This document shows positions 17,061 through 26,009 of a stretch of 39,250 bases of DNA, one piece after another. The translations under genes were made by a program, and so were the position numbers. Source of the DNA: Betaproteobacteria bacterium CG2_30_68_42. GTDB lineage: Bacteria; Pseudomonadota; Gammaproteobacteria; Burkholderiales; Rhodocyclaceae. A model generated the notes under the pieces. The model was not told where the DNA came from and did no database searches. It was given only the letters and a program-made list of their open reading frames with translations. Positions within the stretch are counted from its first letter, which is position 1. The number at the start of each line of letters is the position of its first letter. The stretch is from NCBI GenBank assembly GCA_001872285.1, contig MNXU01000093.1, positions 1-39,250 of the forward strand, given 5' to 3'.

Positions 17061-17813
17061 ATGGTGCAGGAACCTGTTCGTGCCCCCGAGCCGGCCGCGC
17101 CGCTCGTCCGGGCGCAGGAGCTGGTCAAGGAATACCCCGCGGGCGAGACGGTCGTCCCGGCACTGCGCGGGGTGTCGATCACGATCGCCGCAGGCGAGTT
17201 CGTCGCGGTGATGGGGCCGAGCGGGTCGGGCAAGTCGACCTTCATGAACCTGCTCGGCTGCCTCGACCGCCCGACTTCGGGCCGCTACTGGCTCGGCGGC
17301 GAGGAGATCTCGACACTCTCGGGCGATCAACTCGCGCGCGTGCGCAACCGCCAGATCGGCTTCGTGTTCCAGCATTTCAATCTGCTCGCGCGCACTTCCG
17401 CGCTCGACAACGTCGCCCTGCCGCTGCTCTACAGCGGCTGCGAGGCCGCCGAGCGGCGCGCGCGAGCGGCGCGCCGGCTCGATCAGGTCGGGCTGGCCGA
17501 GCGCATGGATCATCAGCCCTCGCAACTGTCGGGCGGCCAGCAACAGCGGGTGGCGATCGCCCGCGCGCTCGTCAATGACCCGCGGCTGGTGCTCGCCGAC
17601 GAACCCACCGGCGCGCTCGACACCCACACCAGCGTCGAGATCATGGCCCTGCTCCAGTCGCTCAATCGCGCCGGCATCACCATCGTCCTGGTGACCCACG
17701 AGCACGACATCGCGGCCTACGCCGGGCGCATCGTGAGCTTCCGCGACGGGCGCATCACCGAGGACCGGCCCAACGCGGCCGCCGAGGCCGCGCCCGAGAT
17801 CGCCGCGGGCTGA
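17061..17813 (+). CDS. ABC transporter ATP-binding protein (MacB-type, LolD-like)
   Basis: 250 residues. Walker [11 protein letters not shown]-loop FVFQHFNLL, signature [15 protein letters not shown], Walker [13 protein letters not shown] and H-loop VTHEHD are all intact. It is the separate ATPase half of a MacB-like exporter, whose permease is the next gene (24 bases later); in E. coli MacB both parts are fused. It starts 7 bases after the macA stop. Confidence 0.93.
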   Translation: MVQEPVRAPEPAAPLVRAQELVKEYPAGETVVPALRGVSITIAAGEFVAVMGPSGSGKSTFMNLLGCLDRPTSGRYWLGGEEISTLSGDQLARVRNRQIGFVFQHFNLLARTSALDNVALPLLYSGCEAAERRARAARRLDQVGLAERMDHQPSQLSGGQQQRVAIARALVNDPRLVLADEPTGALDTHTSVEIMALLQSLNRAGITIVLVTHEHDIAAYAGRIVSFRDGRITEDRPNAAAEAAPEIAAG

Positions 17814-17837
17814 CGCCGTGATGGCCACGGCTACGCC

Positions 17838-19070
17838 ATGAACTTCCTCGCCACCCTGAGAGTCTCGCTCAAGGCGCTGCGGATCAACAAGCTGCGCTCC
17901 GGCCTGACCATGCTCGGCATCGTGATCGGCGTGGGCGCGGTGATCGTCATGATCGCGGTGGGCAACGGCGCGCAGGCGCGCGTGGAGGACCAGATCCGGG
18001 CGCTCGGCTCCAACATCATCATCGTGATCTCCGGTTCCGGACACTCGGGCGGGGCGCGCGGCGGCGCAGGCAGCCAGCCCACCCTCACGGAGGACGATGC
18101 CTATGCCATCGCGCGCGAGATCGGGGAAGTCCAGGCCGCGGCGCCCAGCCTGCGCGGCAGCGGCCAGGTGATCGCGGGCAACGCCAACTGGTCCACCCTG
18201 TTCTACGGAACGACCCCTGACTACCTCGAGGTTCGCGACTGGCCGCTCGCCGAGGGACGCGGCTTCCAGAGCTCGGACATGAACGGCGCGGCGAAGGTCG
18301 CGCTCGTCGGCGAGACCGTGGCGAAGAACCTGTTCGGCGACGAGAGCCCGCTCGACCAGGTCATCCGCGTGCGCAAGGTGCCGCTCACGGTGATCGGCGT
18401 GCTCGCGCACAAGGGCCAGAACATGATGGGCCAGGATCAGGATGACGTCATCCTGATGCCGCTCAGTACGGCGCGCAACCGCGTGCTCGGCGGCGTGCAG
18501 GCCAAGGTGCGCTCGATCGGCGCCATCATGGTCAAGGTGCGCCAGAACGCCGACATGAAGGCTGCCGAGACGCACATCAAGGAGCTGCTGCGCCAGCGCC
18601 ACCGCATCCAGCCCGAAGCCGACGACGACTTCTTCCTGCGCAACCTGTCCGAGATCCTCGATGCACAGGAAGCCTCCTCGCGCGTGCTCGCGCTGCTGCT
18701 CGCAGCGGTGGCCTCGGTGTCGCTGCTGGTGGGCGGCATCGGCATCATGAACATCATGCTGGTCTCGGTCACCGAGCGCACCCGCGAGATCGGCCTGCGC
18801 ATGGCGGTGGGCGCGCGCTCGCGCGACATCCTGACCCAGTTCCTGGTCGAGGCGGTGACGCTGTCGCTGATCGGCGGGTTCGCCGGCATCGCCCTGGGCA
18901 TCGGGGCGGCCGAGGTGATCGGGCGGACCGCGGGCTGGCGCATCGAGCTGTCGGGGGCTGCGATCGTGCTCTCGATGGGCTTTTCCGCCGCCGTGGGCGT
19001 GTTCTTCGGCTTCTATCCGGCGCGCAAGGCCTCGCGCCTGTTGCCGATCGAGGCCCTGCGCTACGAGTGA
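17838..19070 (+). CDS. ABC transporter permease (MacB/FtsX family)
   Basis: 410 residues. A first membrane helix (LRSGLTMLGIVIGVGAVIVM) is followed by a large periplasmic MacB-core domain (about 45-285) and three C-terminal helices, including VSLLVGGIGIMNIMLVSVTE and the conserved RTREIGLRMAVGARSRDI. This is the type VII ABC (mechanotransmission) architecture. It completes the MacA-ATPase-permease operon. The next gene, CYTH-CHAD, begins one base after its stop and may be cotranscribed. Confidence 0.93.
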   Translation: MNFLATLRVSLKALRINKLRSGLTMLGIVIGVGAVIVMIAVGNGAQARVEDQIRALGSNIIIVISGSGHSGGARGGAGSQPTLTEDDAYAIAREIGEVQAAAPSLRGSGQVIAGNANWSTLFYGTTPDYLEVRDWPLAEGRGFQSSDMNGAAKVALVGETVAKNLFGDESPLDQVIRVRKVPLTVIGVLAHKGQNMMGQDQDDVILMPLSTARNRVLGGVQAKVRSIGAIMVKVRQNADMKAAETHIKELLRQRHRIQPEADDDFFLRNLSEILDAQEASSRVLALLLAAVASVSLLVGGIGIMNIMLVSVTERTREIGLRMAVGARSRDILTQFLVEAVTLSLIGGFAGIALGIGAAEVIGRTAGWRIELSGAAIVLSMGFSAAVGVFFGFYPARKASRLLPIEALRYE

Positions 19071-19071
19071 C

Positions 19072-20574
19072 ATGGCCGAGGAGGTCGAGCTCAAACTTGC
19101 GCTCCCGCAGGAGCTCCGCCGCGCGCTCTCGCGCCACCCGCTGCTCGTGGCCGCGCAGGAAATGCCCGCGCGCCGGCTGGTCAATGTCTATTTCGACACC
19201 CCGCAGCAGGAGCTGCGCGCGCGCGGCGTGGCGCTGCGGCTGCGCCGCCAGGCCGGGCACTGGCTGCAGACGGTCAAGTGCGCGGGGCTCGCGGCCGGCG
19301 GGCTGTCCGCGCGGCCCGAATGGGAGCAGCCCTACGGCGGCCGCTTCGACTTCGACGCCATCGACGACCGGCGGCTCGCCCGCTGGCTCGCGCGCCGCCA
19401 CCTCGAGGGGCGGCTGCAGCCGGTGTTCAGCACCGTGTTCAGGCGCCGCACCTGGCGCATCGAGCGGGAGCATGGCGCCGCCCTGCTCGCCATGTTCGAC
19501 GAGGGCCTCGTACGCTGCGGAGAACGCACGAGCCCGATCCGCGAACTCGAACTCGAACTGGTGGAGGGCGAGCCCGCGGAGCTCTTCGCCGTGGCGAGCG
19601 AACTCGCCGCCACGCTGCCGCTCAAGCCCGAGCCGCTTTCCAAGGCCCAGCGTGGCTATCTCCTGGCGAGCGGACCGCGCGCGCCGCAGCGCGCACGGAC
19701 GACGGCGCCACTCGTCGATGCGCACACGGGACTCGCGGAGGCCTTACGGCGCATCCTGCGCTGCCTGCTCGCCGAACTCCAGGCGAACGAGGCCGGCGCG
19801 GCCGAGGGCACCGACCCCGAATACGTCCATCGGATGCGGGTCGCGCTGCGCCGGCTGCGCGGCCTGTTCCGGATCTTCGCGCCCCTGCTGCCTGCCGCCG
19901 GGGCGGCCGGCCTGCTGCCGCGGCTGCGCGAGCTGGCCCGCACGCTCGGGACCGCGCGTGACTGGGACATCCTCTCCGAAGAAATCCTCGCGCCGGTGCT
20001 CGCCGGGTTTCCCGCGGATCGCCGTCTCGCCGATCTCGGTCGCGTGGCCGCAGAGCGGCGCAGCCTGGCGCATGCCGCGGTTGCGCACGCGCTCGCCGAT
20101 CCCGGCTACGGCCGGCTGCTCATCGACCTGGGAGCACTCGCGTGCGATCGCAGCCTCGACGCGCTGGCCTCGTCGCCGGATGCGTTGCCGGAGTTCGCAG
20201 GACGCAGCCTGGAACGGCTGCGCCGCCGCACGCTCGCACGCGCGAAACGGGCGGACGTCGCCGATGCGGCCAGCCTGCACCGGCTGCGCATCGCCATCAA
20301 GCGCTGGCGCTACGCGATCGAGTTCTTCGCGCCGCTCCAGCCCGGCCACGCGGTGCAGGCGCGGCTGCGGCGCCTCACCCGCCTGCAGCGCGACCTGGGA
20401 GCGCTCCACGATCTGGTGAATGCCGCGACGCCGCTGGAACTGTGCGCCGGAGAGGATCCGGCGCTGCGCGAAGCGGTGGCGCTCGCCGGCGGCTGGCACG
20501 GCCCGCATCACCGGCGCATACTGCAACGATTGCCGAAGGCCATCGACAAGCTCGTAAGCAGCGAGCGCGGCTGA
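19072..20574 (+). CDS. CYTH and CHAD domain-containing protein
   Basis: 500 residues. The CYTH domain (about 1-205) opens with the EVELKLAL form of the ExExK motif, which binds triphosphate-type substrates with metal. The CHAD domain (about 220-500) holds paired conserved His/Arg helices, VHRMRVALRRLRGLF and LHRLRIAIKRWRYAIEFF, known to bind polyphosphate. Such fusions have inorganic triphosphatase activity in E. coli (YgiF) and associate with polyphosphate granules. Very rich in Arg, Ala and Leu. It is followed 15 bases later by a SixA-type phosphatase, a common pairing. Confidence 0.92.
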   Translation: MAEEVELKLALPQELRRALSRHPLLVAAQEMPARRLVNVYFDTPQQELRARGVALRLRRQAGHWLQTVKCAGLAAGGLSARPEWEQPYGGRFDFDAIDDRRLARWLARRHLEGRLQPVFSTVFRRRTWRIEREHGAALLAMFDEGLVRCGERTSPIRELELELVEGEPAELFAVASELAATLPLKPEPLSKAQRGYLLASGPRAPQRARTTAPLVDAHTGLAEALRRILRCLLAELQANEAGAAEGTDPEYVHRMRVALRRLRGLFRIFAPLLPAAGAAGLLPRLRELARTLGTARDWDILSEEILAPVLAGFPADRRLADLGRVAAERRSLAHAAVAHALADPGYGRLLIDLGALACDRSLDALASSPDALPEFAGRSLERLRRRTLARAKRADVADAASLHRLRIAIKRWRYAIEFFAPLQPGHAVQARLRRLTRLQRDLGALHDLVNAATPLELCAGEDPALREAVALAGGWHGPHHRRILQRLPKAIDKLVSSERG

Positions 20575-20589
20575 CCGATCGAGGCTCGA

Positions 20590-21036
20590 ATGGAACTGAT
20601 CCTTTGGAGACACGCCGAGGCCGCGGACGGCGACCCCGACGCCTCACGCGTGCTGACGGCGCGTGGCGAGCGGCAGGCACGCAGGGTCGCCGCCTGGCTC
20701 CTGCCGCATCTGCCCAGGCGCACGCGGGTGCTGGCCAGTCCCGCGCGGCGCGCGCAGCAGACCGCGTCGGCGCTCGGCCTGCCCATCGAGACCGATGCCG
20801 CGGTCGCGGCCGGCCCGCTGGAGGCCCTGCAAGCGGCGCGCTGGCCCGAGCGCGCAAGCTGCACGGTGCTGGTCGGACATCAGCCCACGCTCGGACAGAT
20901 CGCCTCCCTCCTGCTCACCGGGACGCAGCAGGAGATCGCGATCCGCAAGGGTGCGCTGTGGTGGTTCGAGCGCCGCGTCCGGGACGGCGCCACGCAGGTG
21001 CTGCTGCGCGCGGTGATCGGGCCCGATCTGCTGTGA
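20590..21036 (+). CDS. sixA: SixA-type phosphohistidine phosphatase
   Basis: 148-residue histidine phosphatase-superfamily protein. The catalytic LILWRHAEA at the N terminus and the second histidine in VLVGHQPTLGQIASLL are intact. It has the compact SixA size. E. coli SixA removes phosphate from phosphohistidine proteins of phosphotransfer systems; here its position after CHAD suggests work in phosphate or polyphosphate handling, an inference only. Its TGA stop forms part of a palindrome shared with the convergent cytochrome gene. Confidence 0.85.
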   Translation: MELILWRHAEAADGDPDASRVLTARGERQARRVAAWLLPHLPRRTRVLASPARRAQQTASALGLPIETDAAVAAGPLEALQAARWPERASCTVLVGHQPTLGQIASLLLTGTQQEIAIRKGALWWFERRVRDGATQVLLRAVIGPDLL

Positions 21037-21056
21037 TCCGCGCAGCGCGCGGATCA
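21034..21056. terminator. Palindrome spanning both convergent stop codons
   Basis: TGATCCGCGC (21034-21043), loop AGC, GCGCGGATCA (21047-21056): a perfect 10-bp stem whose two ends are the TGA stop codons of sixA (plus) and the cytochrome gene (minus). It could act as a bidirectional 3'-end hairpin; no T-run is present. Confidence 0.55.
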
Positions 21057-21512
21057 CATGACGTGGCACTGCGAGCAGAGGTAGCCGCTCGCCTTGTCCG
21101 AGCCCGAGAGCTTGCCGCGCAGGAACAGGTCGTCGGAGGTCTGCCTGTTGTGCGGATCGTGGCAGCTCAAGCATTTCACGGTGGGACCCCGGTAGGTTGG
21201 CCCGATCGTCGGGTAGGGCGTTCCCCCGCCGGTCGCGACTTCGCTCCAGGTGAATGTGCTGGCCGACAGCGTGTGGTTCCACAGCAGCGCGGTGGAGCTC
21301 GCGCTGTGCGGCGTATGGCAGTAGGTGCACAAGCCCACGCCGCCCGGTACCCCGGGTCCGCCAGCGGCAGCAGTCTGCGTTTCCAGGAACATCGTGCGGT
21401 ACGCGAAATCGTGCCGCGTCCCGCTCAGTCCCGCCGCGGGAGTGGCGGCCAGCGCGACCACGTGCACCGCTGCCCCCAGACCGGCTGCCCATGCTTACTT
21501 CCATGCCTTCAT
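21054..21512 (-). pseudogene. Three-haem c-type cytochrome with an in-frame TAA at codon 6
   Basis: From ATG 21512, preceded by a good ribosome site (AGGGAGG, 5 bases away), the frame reads MKAWK, then TAA (21497-21495), then AWAAGLGAAVHVVALAATPAAG, which is a plausible signal peptide. The mature part carries three haem sites: CTYCHTPHS, CLSCHDPHN and CSQCH near the C terminus. It resembles small multihaem cytochromes of the doubled-CXXCH kind. A single C-to-T change of a CAA codon would explain the stop. Otherwise the open part (from GTG 21467) encodes 137 residues with a shortened signal. It may be a recent pseudogene, a sequencing error, or started at an internal GTG. Confidence 0.7.
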
Positions 21513-21577
21513 CACAACCTCCCTGTAATGCGACTGGCCGGTTCAACGGCGTCGGCGCAGCGCGCTTTAGCCACGAT

Positions 21578-21606
21578 TTGACAAACCCGTACGCGCTCAT
21601 TAACTT
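21578..21606 (+). promoter_or_regulatory. Sigma-70-type promoter for dctP
   Basis: A perfect -35 TTGACA (21578-21583), a 17-base spacer and a moderate -10 TAACTT (21601-21606). It lies 30 bases before the dctP start, in the only intergenic stretch ahead of the TRAP genes. Confidence 0.55.
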
Positions 21607-21636
21607 CGGCGCACCCAAACCACGACCAAGGAGAAA

Positions 21637-22608
21637 ATGATGAACAAGCCGAACCTCGTCGCAGCCGCTGCCGCGTTGCTTCTGGCATGGAATGCCGCGG
21701 CCCAGACCAAGTGGGACATGCCCACCCCGTATCCGGCGACCAATTTCCACACCGAGAACATCGCCCGGTTCGCATCCGAGGTCGACAAGGCAACCGCCGG
21801 CAAGCTCAAGATCACCGTGCATGCGAACCAGTCGCTGTTCAAGACTCCCGAGATCAAGCGCGCGATCCAGGGCGGGCAGGCCCAGATCGGCGAGGTGCTG
21901 CTCGCGGCGCTCAACAACGAGGATCCCGTCTTCGGCGTCGATAACGTACCCTTCCTCGCCACCAGCTACGCGGAAGCACGCAAGCTCTGGCAGGTGTCGA
22001 AACCCGCGATCGAGGCGCGCTTCGCCAAACAGGGAATGAAGGTGCTCTATGCGGTGCCGTGGCCACCGCAGGGCATCTACACCAAGAAGGCGGTCGGCGG
22101 CGCGGCCGATCTCAAGGGCGAGAAGATCCGCTCCTACAGTCCGCAGACCGCACGCCTGATCGAACTGCTGGGCGCGCAGCCGGTGACGGTGCAGGCGGCC
22201 GAGCTCGCGCAGGCGCTGGCAACCGGCGTGGTCAATGCCAACATCACGTCCGGGGCGACCGGCTACGACTCGAAGAGCTGGGAACAGCTCTCGCACTTCT
22301 ACGACGTGCAGGCCTGGCTGCCGAAGAACGTCGTCTTCGTCAACGCGAAGGCCTTCGACGCGCTCGACAAGGGTGCGCAGCAGGCGCTGGTCAAGGCCGC
22401 CGCCGCGGCCGAGGCGCGCGGCTGGAAGGTGAGCGAGGAGAAGGCGAAGTGGTATCTGGAGCAGCTCGCGGCCAAGGGAATGAAGGTGCAGGCGCCCTCC
22501 GCCGCGCTGCGCGCCGACCTGCGCAGAATCGGCGAGACCATGACCGCCGACTGGCTCAAGAGCGCCGGCACCGACGGCCAGGCGATCGTGGCCACGTACC
22601 GCAAATAG
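21637..22608 (+). CDS. dctP: TRAP transporter substrate-binding protein (DctP family)
   Basis: 323 residues. Signal peptide about 1-22 (LVAAAAALLLAWNAAAQ). Family features include FHTENIARFASEVDKATAGK, the loop FKTPEIKRAIQGGQAQIGE, the conserved LKGEKIRSYSPQT with the carboxylate-binding Arg, and NANITSGATGYDSKSWE. It delivers a small carboxylate or similar acid to the DctQM permease. The substrate is not evident; the symbol marks the family. AAGGAGAAA precedes the ATG. dctQ follows after 31 bases. Confidence 0.93.
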   Translation: MMNKPNLVAAAAALLLAWNAAAQTKWDMPTPYPATNFHTENIARFASEVDKATAGKLKITVHANQSLFKTPEIKRAIQGGQAQIGEVLLAALNNEDPVFGVDNVPFLATSYAEARKLWQVSKPAIEARFAKQGMKVLYAVPWPPQGIYTKKAVGGAADLKGEKIRSYSPQTARLIELLGAQPVTVQAAELAQALATGVVNANITSGATGYDSKSWEQLSHFYDVQAWLPKNVVFVNAKAFDALDKGAQQALVKAAAAAEARGWKVSEEKAKWYLEQLAAKGMKVQAPSAALRADLRRIGETMTADWLKSAGTDGQAIVATYRK

Positions 22609-22639
22609 CGCCGCGGGGCCGCTGCGGCCCGCGACCCTC

Positions 22640-23161
22640 ATGCTGCGCCGGGTCCTCACCGCCGCCTACGACGCCGCCGGCTATCTGGCGGCGTTGTTCA
22701 TGGTGGCAACGCTGGCGATGGTGCTCGCCGGCATCGTGTCGCGGCTGGAGGGGGTCTACTTCCGCGGCGCCGATGCCTATGCCGGCTACTGCATGGCTGC
22801 AGCCGGCTTCCTCGCGCTCGCCTACACCTTCAAGCATGGCGAGCACATCCGCGTGAGCCTCGTCCTCGAACGGCTCAGCGGCCGCGCCCGGCGCAGCATC
22901 GAGACCCTCGCTCTCGCGCTCTCCACGCTTGCCGGCGCGCTGCTCGCCCTGTACTCGGTGCGGCTCGCCTGGCAGTCCTGGATCATCCACGACGTCTCGC
23001 AGGCGGTGGACGCGAGCCCGCTGTGGATCCCGCAGCTCGCCATGGCCGCGGGCAGCCTCCTGCTGCTGGTCGCGCTCGCCGACGACCTCTTCGCGCGGCT
23101 CTCGGGACGTGAGCCGTCGCGGCTACAGCGGTCCGCGAACGAGGCAGGCCACGCCGAATAG
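22640..23161 (+). CDS. dctQ: TRAP transporter small permease (DctQ family)
   Basis: 173 residues with four membrane helices (about 12-35, 48-66, 88-110, 128-150). The family pattern AYTFKHGEHIRVSLVLERLS follows helix 2. It forms the membrane complex with DctM, whose gene starts 3 bases after its stop. Sodium-driven symport is the known mode of the family. Confidence 0.9.
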   Translation: MLRRVLTAAYDAAGYLAALFMVATLAMVLAGIVSRLEGVYFRGADAYAGYCMAAAGFLALAYTFKHGEHIRVSLVLERLSGRARRSIETLALALSTLAGALLALYSVRLAWQSWIIHDVSQAVDASPLWIPQLAMAAGSLLLLVALADDLFARLSGREPSRLQRSANEAGHAE

Positions 23162-23164
23162 CCG

Positions 23165-24463
23165 ATGGAAGCGCTGATCGCACTCGCCCTGATGGCGCTG
23201 CTCTTCGCGCTGCTCGCGGGAGGGGTCTGGATCGGGCTGGCCCTGATGGGGGTGGCGGCGCTCGGCATGAGCTGGTTCTCGCCGCGCCCGGCTGGCGATG
23301 CGATGGCAATCACGATCTGGGGCGCTGCCTCGAGCTGGACGCTCACCGCGCTGCCGCTGTTCGTGTGGATGGGCGAGATCCTGTTCCGCACCCGGCTCTC
23401 GGACGACATGTTCAAGGGCCTCGCGCCCTGGCTCGAGCGCCTGCCGGGGCGCCTGCTCCATACCAACATCATCGGCTGCGCGATCTTCGCGGCGGTCTCG
23501 GGCTCCTCGGCCGCGACCTGCGCCACGATCGGCAAGATCACGCTGCCGGAGCTCGCCCGGCGTGGCTATCCGGAGCCGCTCGCGGTCGGCACGCTTGCCG
23601 GCGCGGCTACCCTGGGCCTGCTCATCCCGCCCTCGATCATCCTGATCGTCTATGGCGTGAGCGCCGAAGTGTCCATCGCCCGGCTGTTCATCGCCGGGGC
23701 GCTGCCCGGATTGATGCTGGCGGCATTGTTCATGGGCTACGTGATGGTGTGGGCGCTGCTGCACCCGGAACGGATCCCCGCGGAGGCGGTGCGCACCCGG
23801 TTCGCGCAAAAGATCTACGCCTCGCGCCACCTGATCCCGGTGCTGCTGCTGATCGCGCTGGTACTCGGCTCCATCTACACCGGCATCGCCACCGCCACCG
23901 AGGCCGCGGCCCTCGGCGTGACCGGCGCCCTCGTTCTCTCCGCCGGCCAGCGCACGCTCACCTGGGCGAACTTCCGCGACAGCCTGCTCGCCGGCACGCG
24001 GCTGTACTGCATGATCGCGCTCATCCTCGCCGGCTCCTCCTTCCTCACGCTGGCGATGGGCTACATCGGGCTGCCGCGCCACCTCGCCGAGTGGATCGCT
24101 TCGCTCCATCTCGCGCCCTGGGCGCTGATCGCCGCGCTCACCGTCTTCTTCATCCTGCTCGGCTGTTTCCTCGACGGCATCTCCATGGTCGTGCTCACCA
24201 TGGCGGTGCTGCTGCCGACCGTGCAGGCCGCCGGCTTCGACCTGATCTGGTTCGGCATCTTCATCGTGCTGGTCGTCGAGATGGCCCAGATCACCCCGCC
24301 GGTGGGCTTCAACCTGTTCGTGCTCCAGGGCATGGCCCGGCGCGAGATGAGCACGATCGCCCGTGACGCGATCCCGTTCTTTCTGCTGATGGCGATCGCC
24401 GTGGTGCTGGTCTATGCGTTCCCGCAGATCGTCACCTGGCTGCCGGATCGGATGGTGCGCTGA
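23165..24463 (+). CDS. dctM: TRAP transporter large permease (DctM family)
   Basis: 432 residues, hydrophobic throughout with about 12 membrane segments. Signatures include LPLFVWMGEILFRTRLSDDM, VSGSSAATCATIG, LLIPPSIILIVYG and, near the C terminus, MAQITPPVGFNLFVLQG. It is the transport channel of the TRAP system and is complete. The nnrDE gene starts 5 bases after its stop, so the two are likely on one transcript. Confidence 0.95.
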   Translation: MEALIALALMALLFALLAGGVWIGLALMGVAALGMSWFSPRPAGDAMAITIWGAASSWTLTALPLFVWMGEILFRTRLSDDMFKGLAPWLERLPGRLLHTNIIGCAIFAAVSGSSAATCATIGKITLPELARRGYPEPLAVGTLAGAATLGLLIPPSIILIVYGVSAEVSIARLFIAGALPGLMLAALFMGYVMVWALLHPERIPAEAVRTRFAQKIYASRHLIPVLLLIALVLGSIYTGIATATEAAALGVTGALVLSAGQRTLTWANFRDSLLAGTRLYCMIALILAGSSFLTLAMGYIGLPRHLAEWIASLHLAPWALIAALTVFFILLGCFLDGISMVVLTMAVLLPTVQAAGFDLIWFGIFIVLVVEMAQITPPVGFNLFVLQGMARREMSTIARDAIPFFLLMAIAVVLVYAFPQIVTWLPDRMVR

Positions 24464-24468
24464 CGCCC

Positions 24469-25974
24469 ATGGCCCGCAAGCGTTCCGCCACCGACACCGC
24501 CGCCGTGCAGCCGATCCTGCGCACGCAAGAGATCCGCGCGGTCGAGGCGCTCCATGCCGCAAGCCTTCCACTCATGGAGCGCGCCGGTGCGGCCGCATTC
24601 GAGGCCGCCATCCGCATGATCGGCCCGTCCCGGGCACGCGTCATCGTGCTGTGCGGTCCGGGCAACAACGGCGGCGACGGCTTCGTGCTGGCGCGCCTGC
24701 TCGCCGCTCTCGGCCACGAGATGCACGTGGGCTTCGCGGGCGATGCGGCGCGCCTGCCTGCGGATGCGCGCGCGGCCTTCGAAGCCTGGCGCCAGTCGGG
24801 CGGGACGGTCTCCTCCGCCCTTCCCTCCGGCGATCGGCCCGCGCTCGCGGTCGATGCGCTGTTCGGGATCGGACTCGCCCGGCCGATCGGCGCGCCGTAT
24901 GCCGAATGGGTCGCATGGCTGAACGGCGCGCGCTGCCCGGTGCTCTCGATCGACATCCCGAGCGGGCTCGACGCGGACAGCGGACAGCGCCTGGGCGAGT
25001 GCGTGCGCGCGGCCCGCACGATCACCTTCATCGCGCTCAAGCCCGGCCTGCTCACCCTCGACGGACCCGATCAGTGCGGCGAGATCGAGCTCGACGCGCT
25101 GGGGATCGATCTGCCCGAGGCCGCACCGCGCGCGTCCACGATCGCTCCCGCGCTGTTCCGCGCGCAGCTCGTCGCGCGGGCGCGCAACAGCCACAAGGGC
25201 ATGATGGGCGATGCTTCCATCATCGGTGGCGCCGAGGGCATGATCGGTGCTGCGCTGCTCGCCGCGCGGGCCGCTCTCGCGCTCGGCGCGGGCCGCGTGT
25301 TCGTCGGCCTGCTCGCCGCGGGAGCGCCGCGGGTCGACCTCGTGCGGCCCGAGCTGATGCTGCGCGCTCCGCTGCAGGCGATCGACGCGGCCGGCTCGCT
25401 GGCGGTCGGGCCCGGTCTCGGCCAGGGCGACGAGGCACTCCGCCTGCTCGAAGCCGCGGCGGCGCGCGAGGTGCCGCTGGTACTCGATGCCGACGCGCTG
25501 AACCTCTTCGCCGCCCACCCGGTGCTCGCCCACCGGCTCGCGCGGCGCGCGGCCCCGAACCTGCTCACGCCGCATCCGGCCGAGGCCGCGCGGCTGCTCG
25601 GCACAACGACCGATACGGTGCAGCGCGACCGCGTCGGCGCCGCGATCGAGCTCGCCCGCCGGCTCGCGAGCCACGTCGCACTCAAGGGCTGCGGCACCGT
25701 CCTCGCCGAGCCCGGCGGCCGCTGGCGGATCAACACCTCGGGCAATCCCGGCATGGCCAGTGCCGGGATGGGAGACGCGCTCACCGGCATCGCGGTTGCG
25801 CTGCTCGCACAGGGCTGGCCACCCGCCGCCGCGCTCGCCGCCGCGGTGCATGTACACGGCGCCGCCGCCGACCGGCTCGTCGCCCGGGGCGAGGGTCCGG
25901 TCGGACTCGCCGCCTCCGAGCTCATCGCCCCGGCGCGCGCGCTGCTCAACGAATGGATCGCCGCACCGGGCTGA
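24469..25974 (+). CDS. nnr: Bifunctional NAD(P)H-hydrate epimerase / ADP-dependent NAD(P)H-hydrate dehydratase
   Basis: 501 residues repairing damaged nicotinamide cofactors. The N-terminal epimerase (YjeF_N, about 15-220) shows VLCGPGNNGGDGFVLARLL and SIDIPSGLDADSG. The C-terminal dehydratase (YjeF_C, about 230-495) shows LVLDADALNLFA, LLTPHPAEAARLLG and NPGMASAGMGDALTGIAVA. The usual GSGD is GMGD here; the Asp is retained. Placement between a TRAP operon and nadC gives a nicotinamide-cofactor theme with the latter. Confidence 0.94.
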   Translation: MARKRSATDTAAVQPILRTQEIRAVEALHAASLPLMERAGAAAFEAAIRMIGPSRARVIVLCGPGNNGGDGFVLARLLAALGHEMHVGFAGDAARLPADARAAFEAWRQSGGTVSSALPSGDRPALAVDALFGIGLARPIGAPYAEWVAWLNGARCPVLSIDIPSGLDADSGQRLGECVRAARTITFIALKPGLLTLDGPDQCGEIELDALGIDLPEAAPRASTIAPALFRAQLVARARNSHKGMMGDASIIGGAEGMIGAALLAARAALALGAGRVFVGLLAAGAPRVDLVRPELMLRAPLQAIDAAGSLAVGPGLGQGDEALRLLEAAAAREVPLVLDADALNLFAAHPVLAHRLARRAAPNLLTPHPAEAARLLGTTTDTVQRDRVGAAIELARRLASHVALKGCGTVLAEPGGRWRINTSGNPGMASAGMGDALTGIAVALLAQGWPPAAALAAAVHVHGAAADRLVARGEGPVGLAASELIAPARALLNEWIAAPG

Positions 25975-26009
25975 TAGAATCCACGAACAGCAACGCCGGG
26001 GAGAACGAC

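Noticed and set aside
18769-19725. Minus-strand open frames opposite the ABC permease and CYTH-CHAD genes
   Set aside because: They are complements of strongly supported genes and show no motifs.
21495-21497. Recoded codon (selenocysteine or similar) at the cytochrome stop
   Set aside because: The codon is TAA, not TGA, and there is no hairpin of SECIS type after it; mutation or sequencing error is simpler.
24414-26009. A long plus-strand frame upstream of and in frame with nadC
   Set aside because: It is the +2/+3 shadow of nnr; composition is Arg/Ala-rich without domain motifs, and nadC has its own GTG with a ribosome site.
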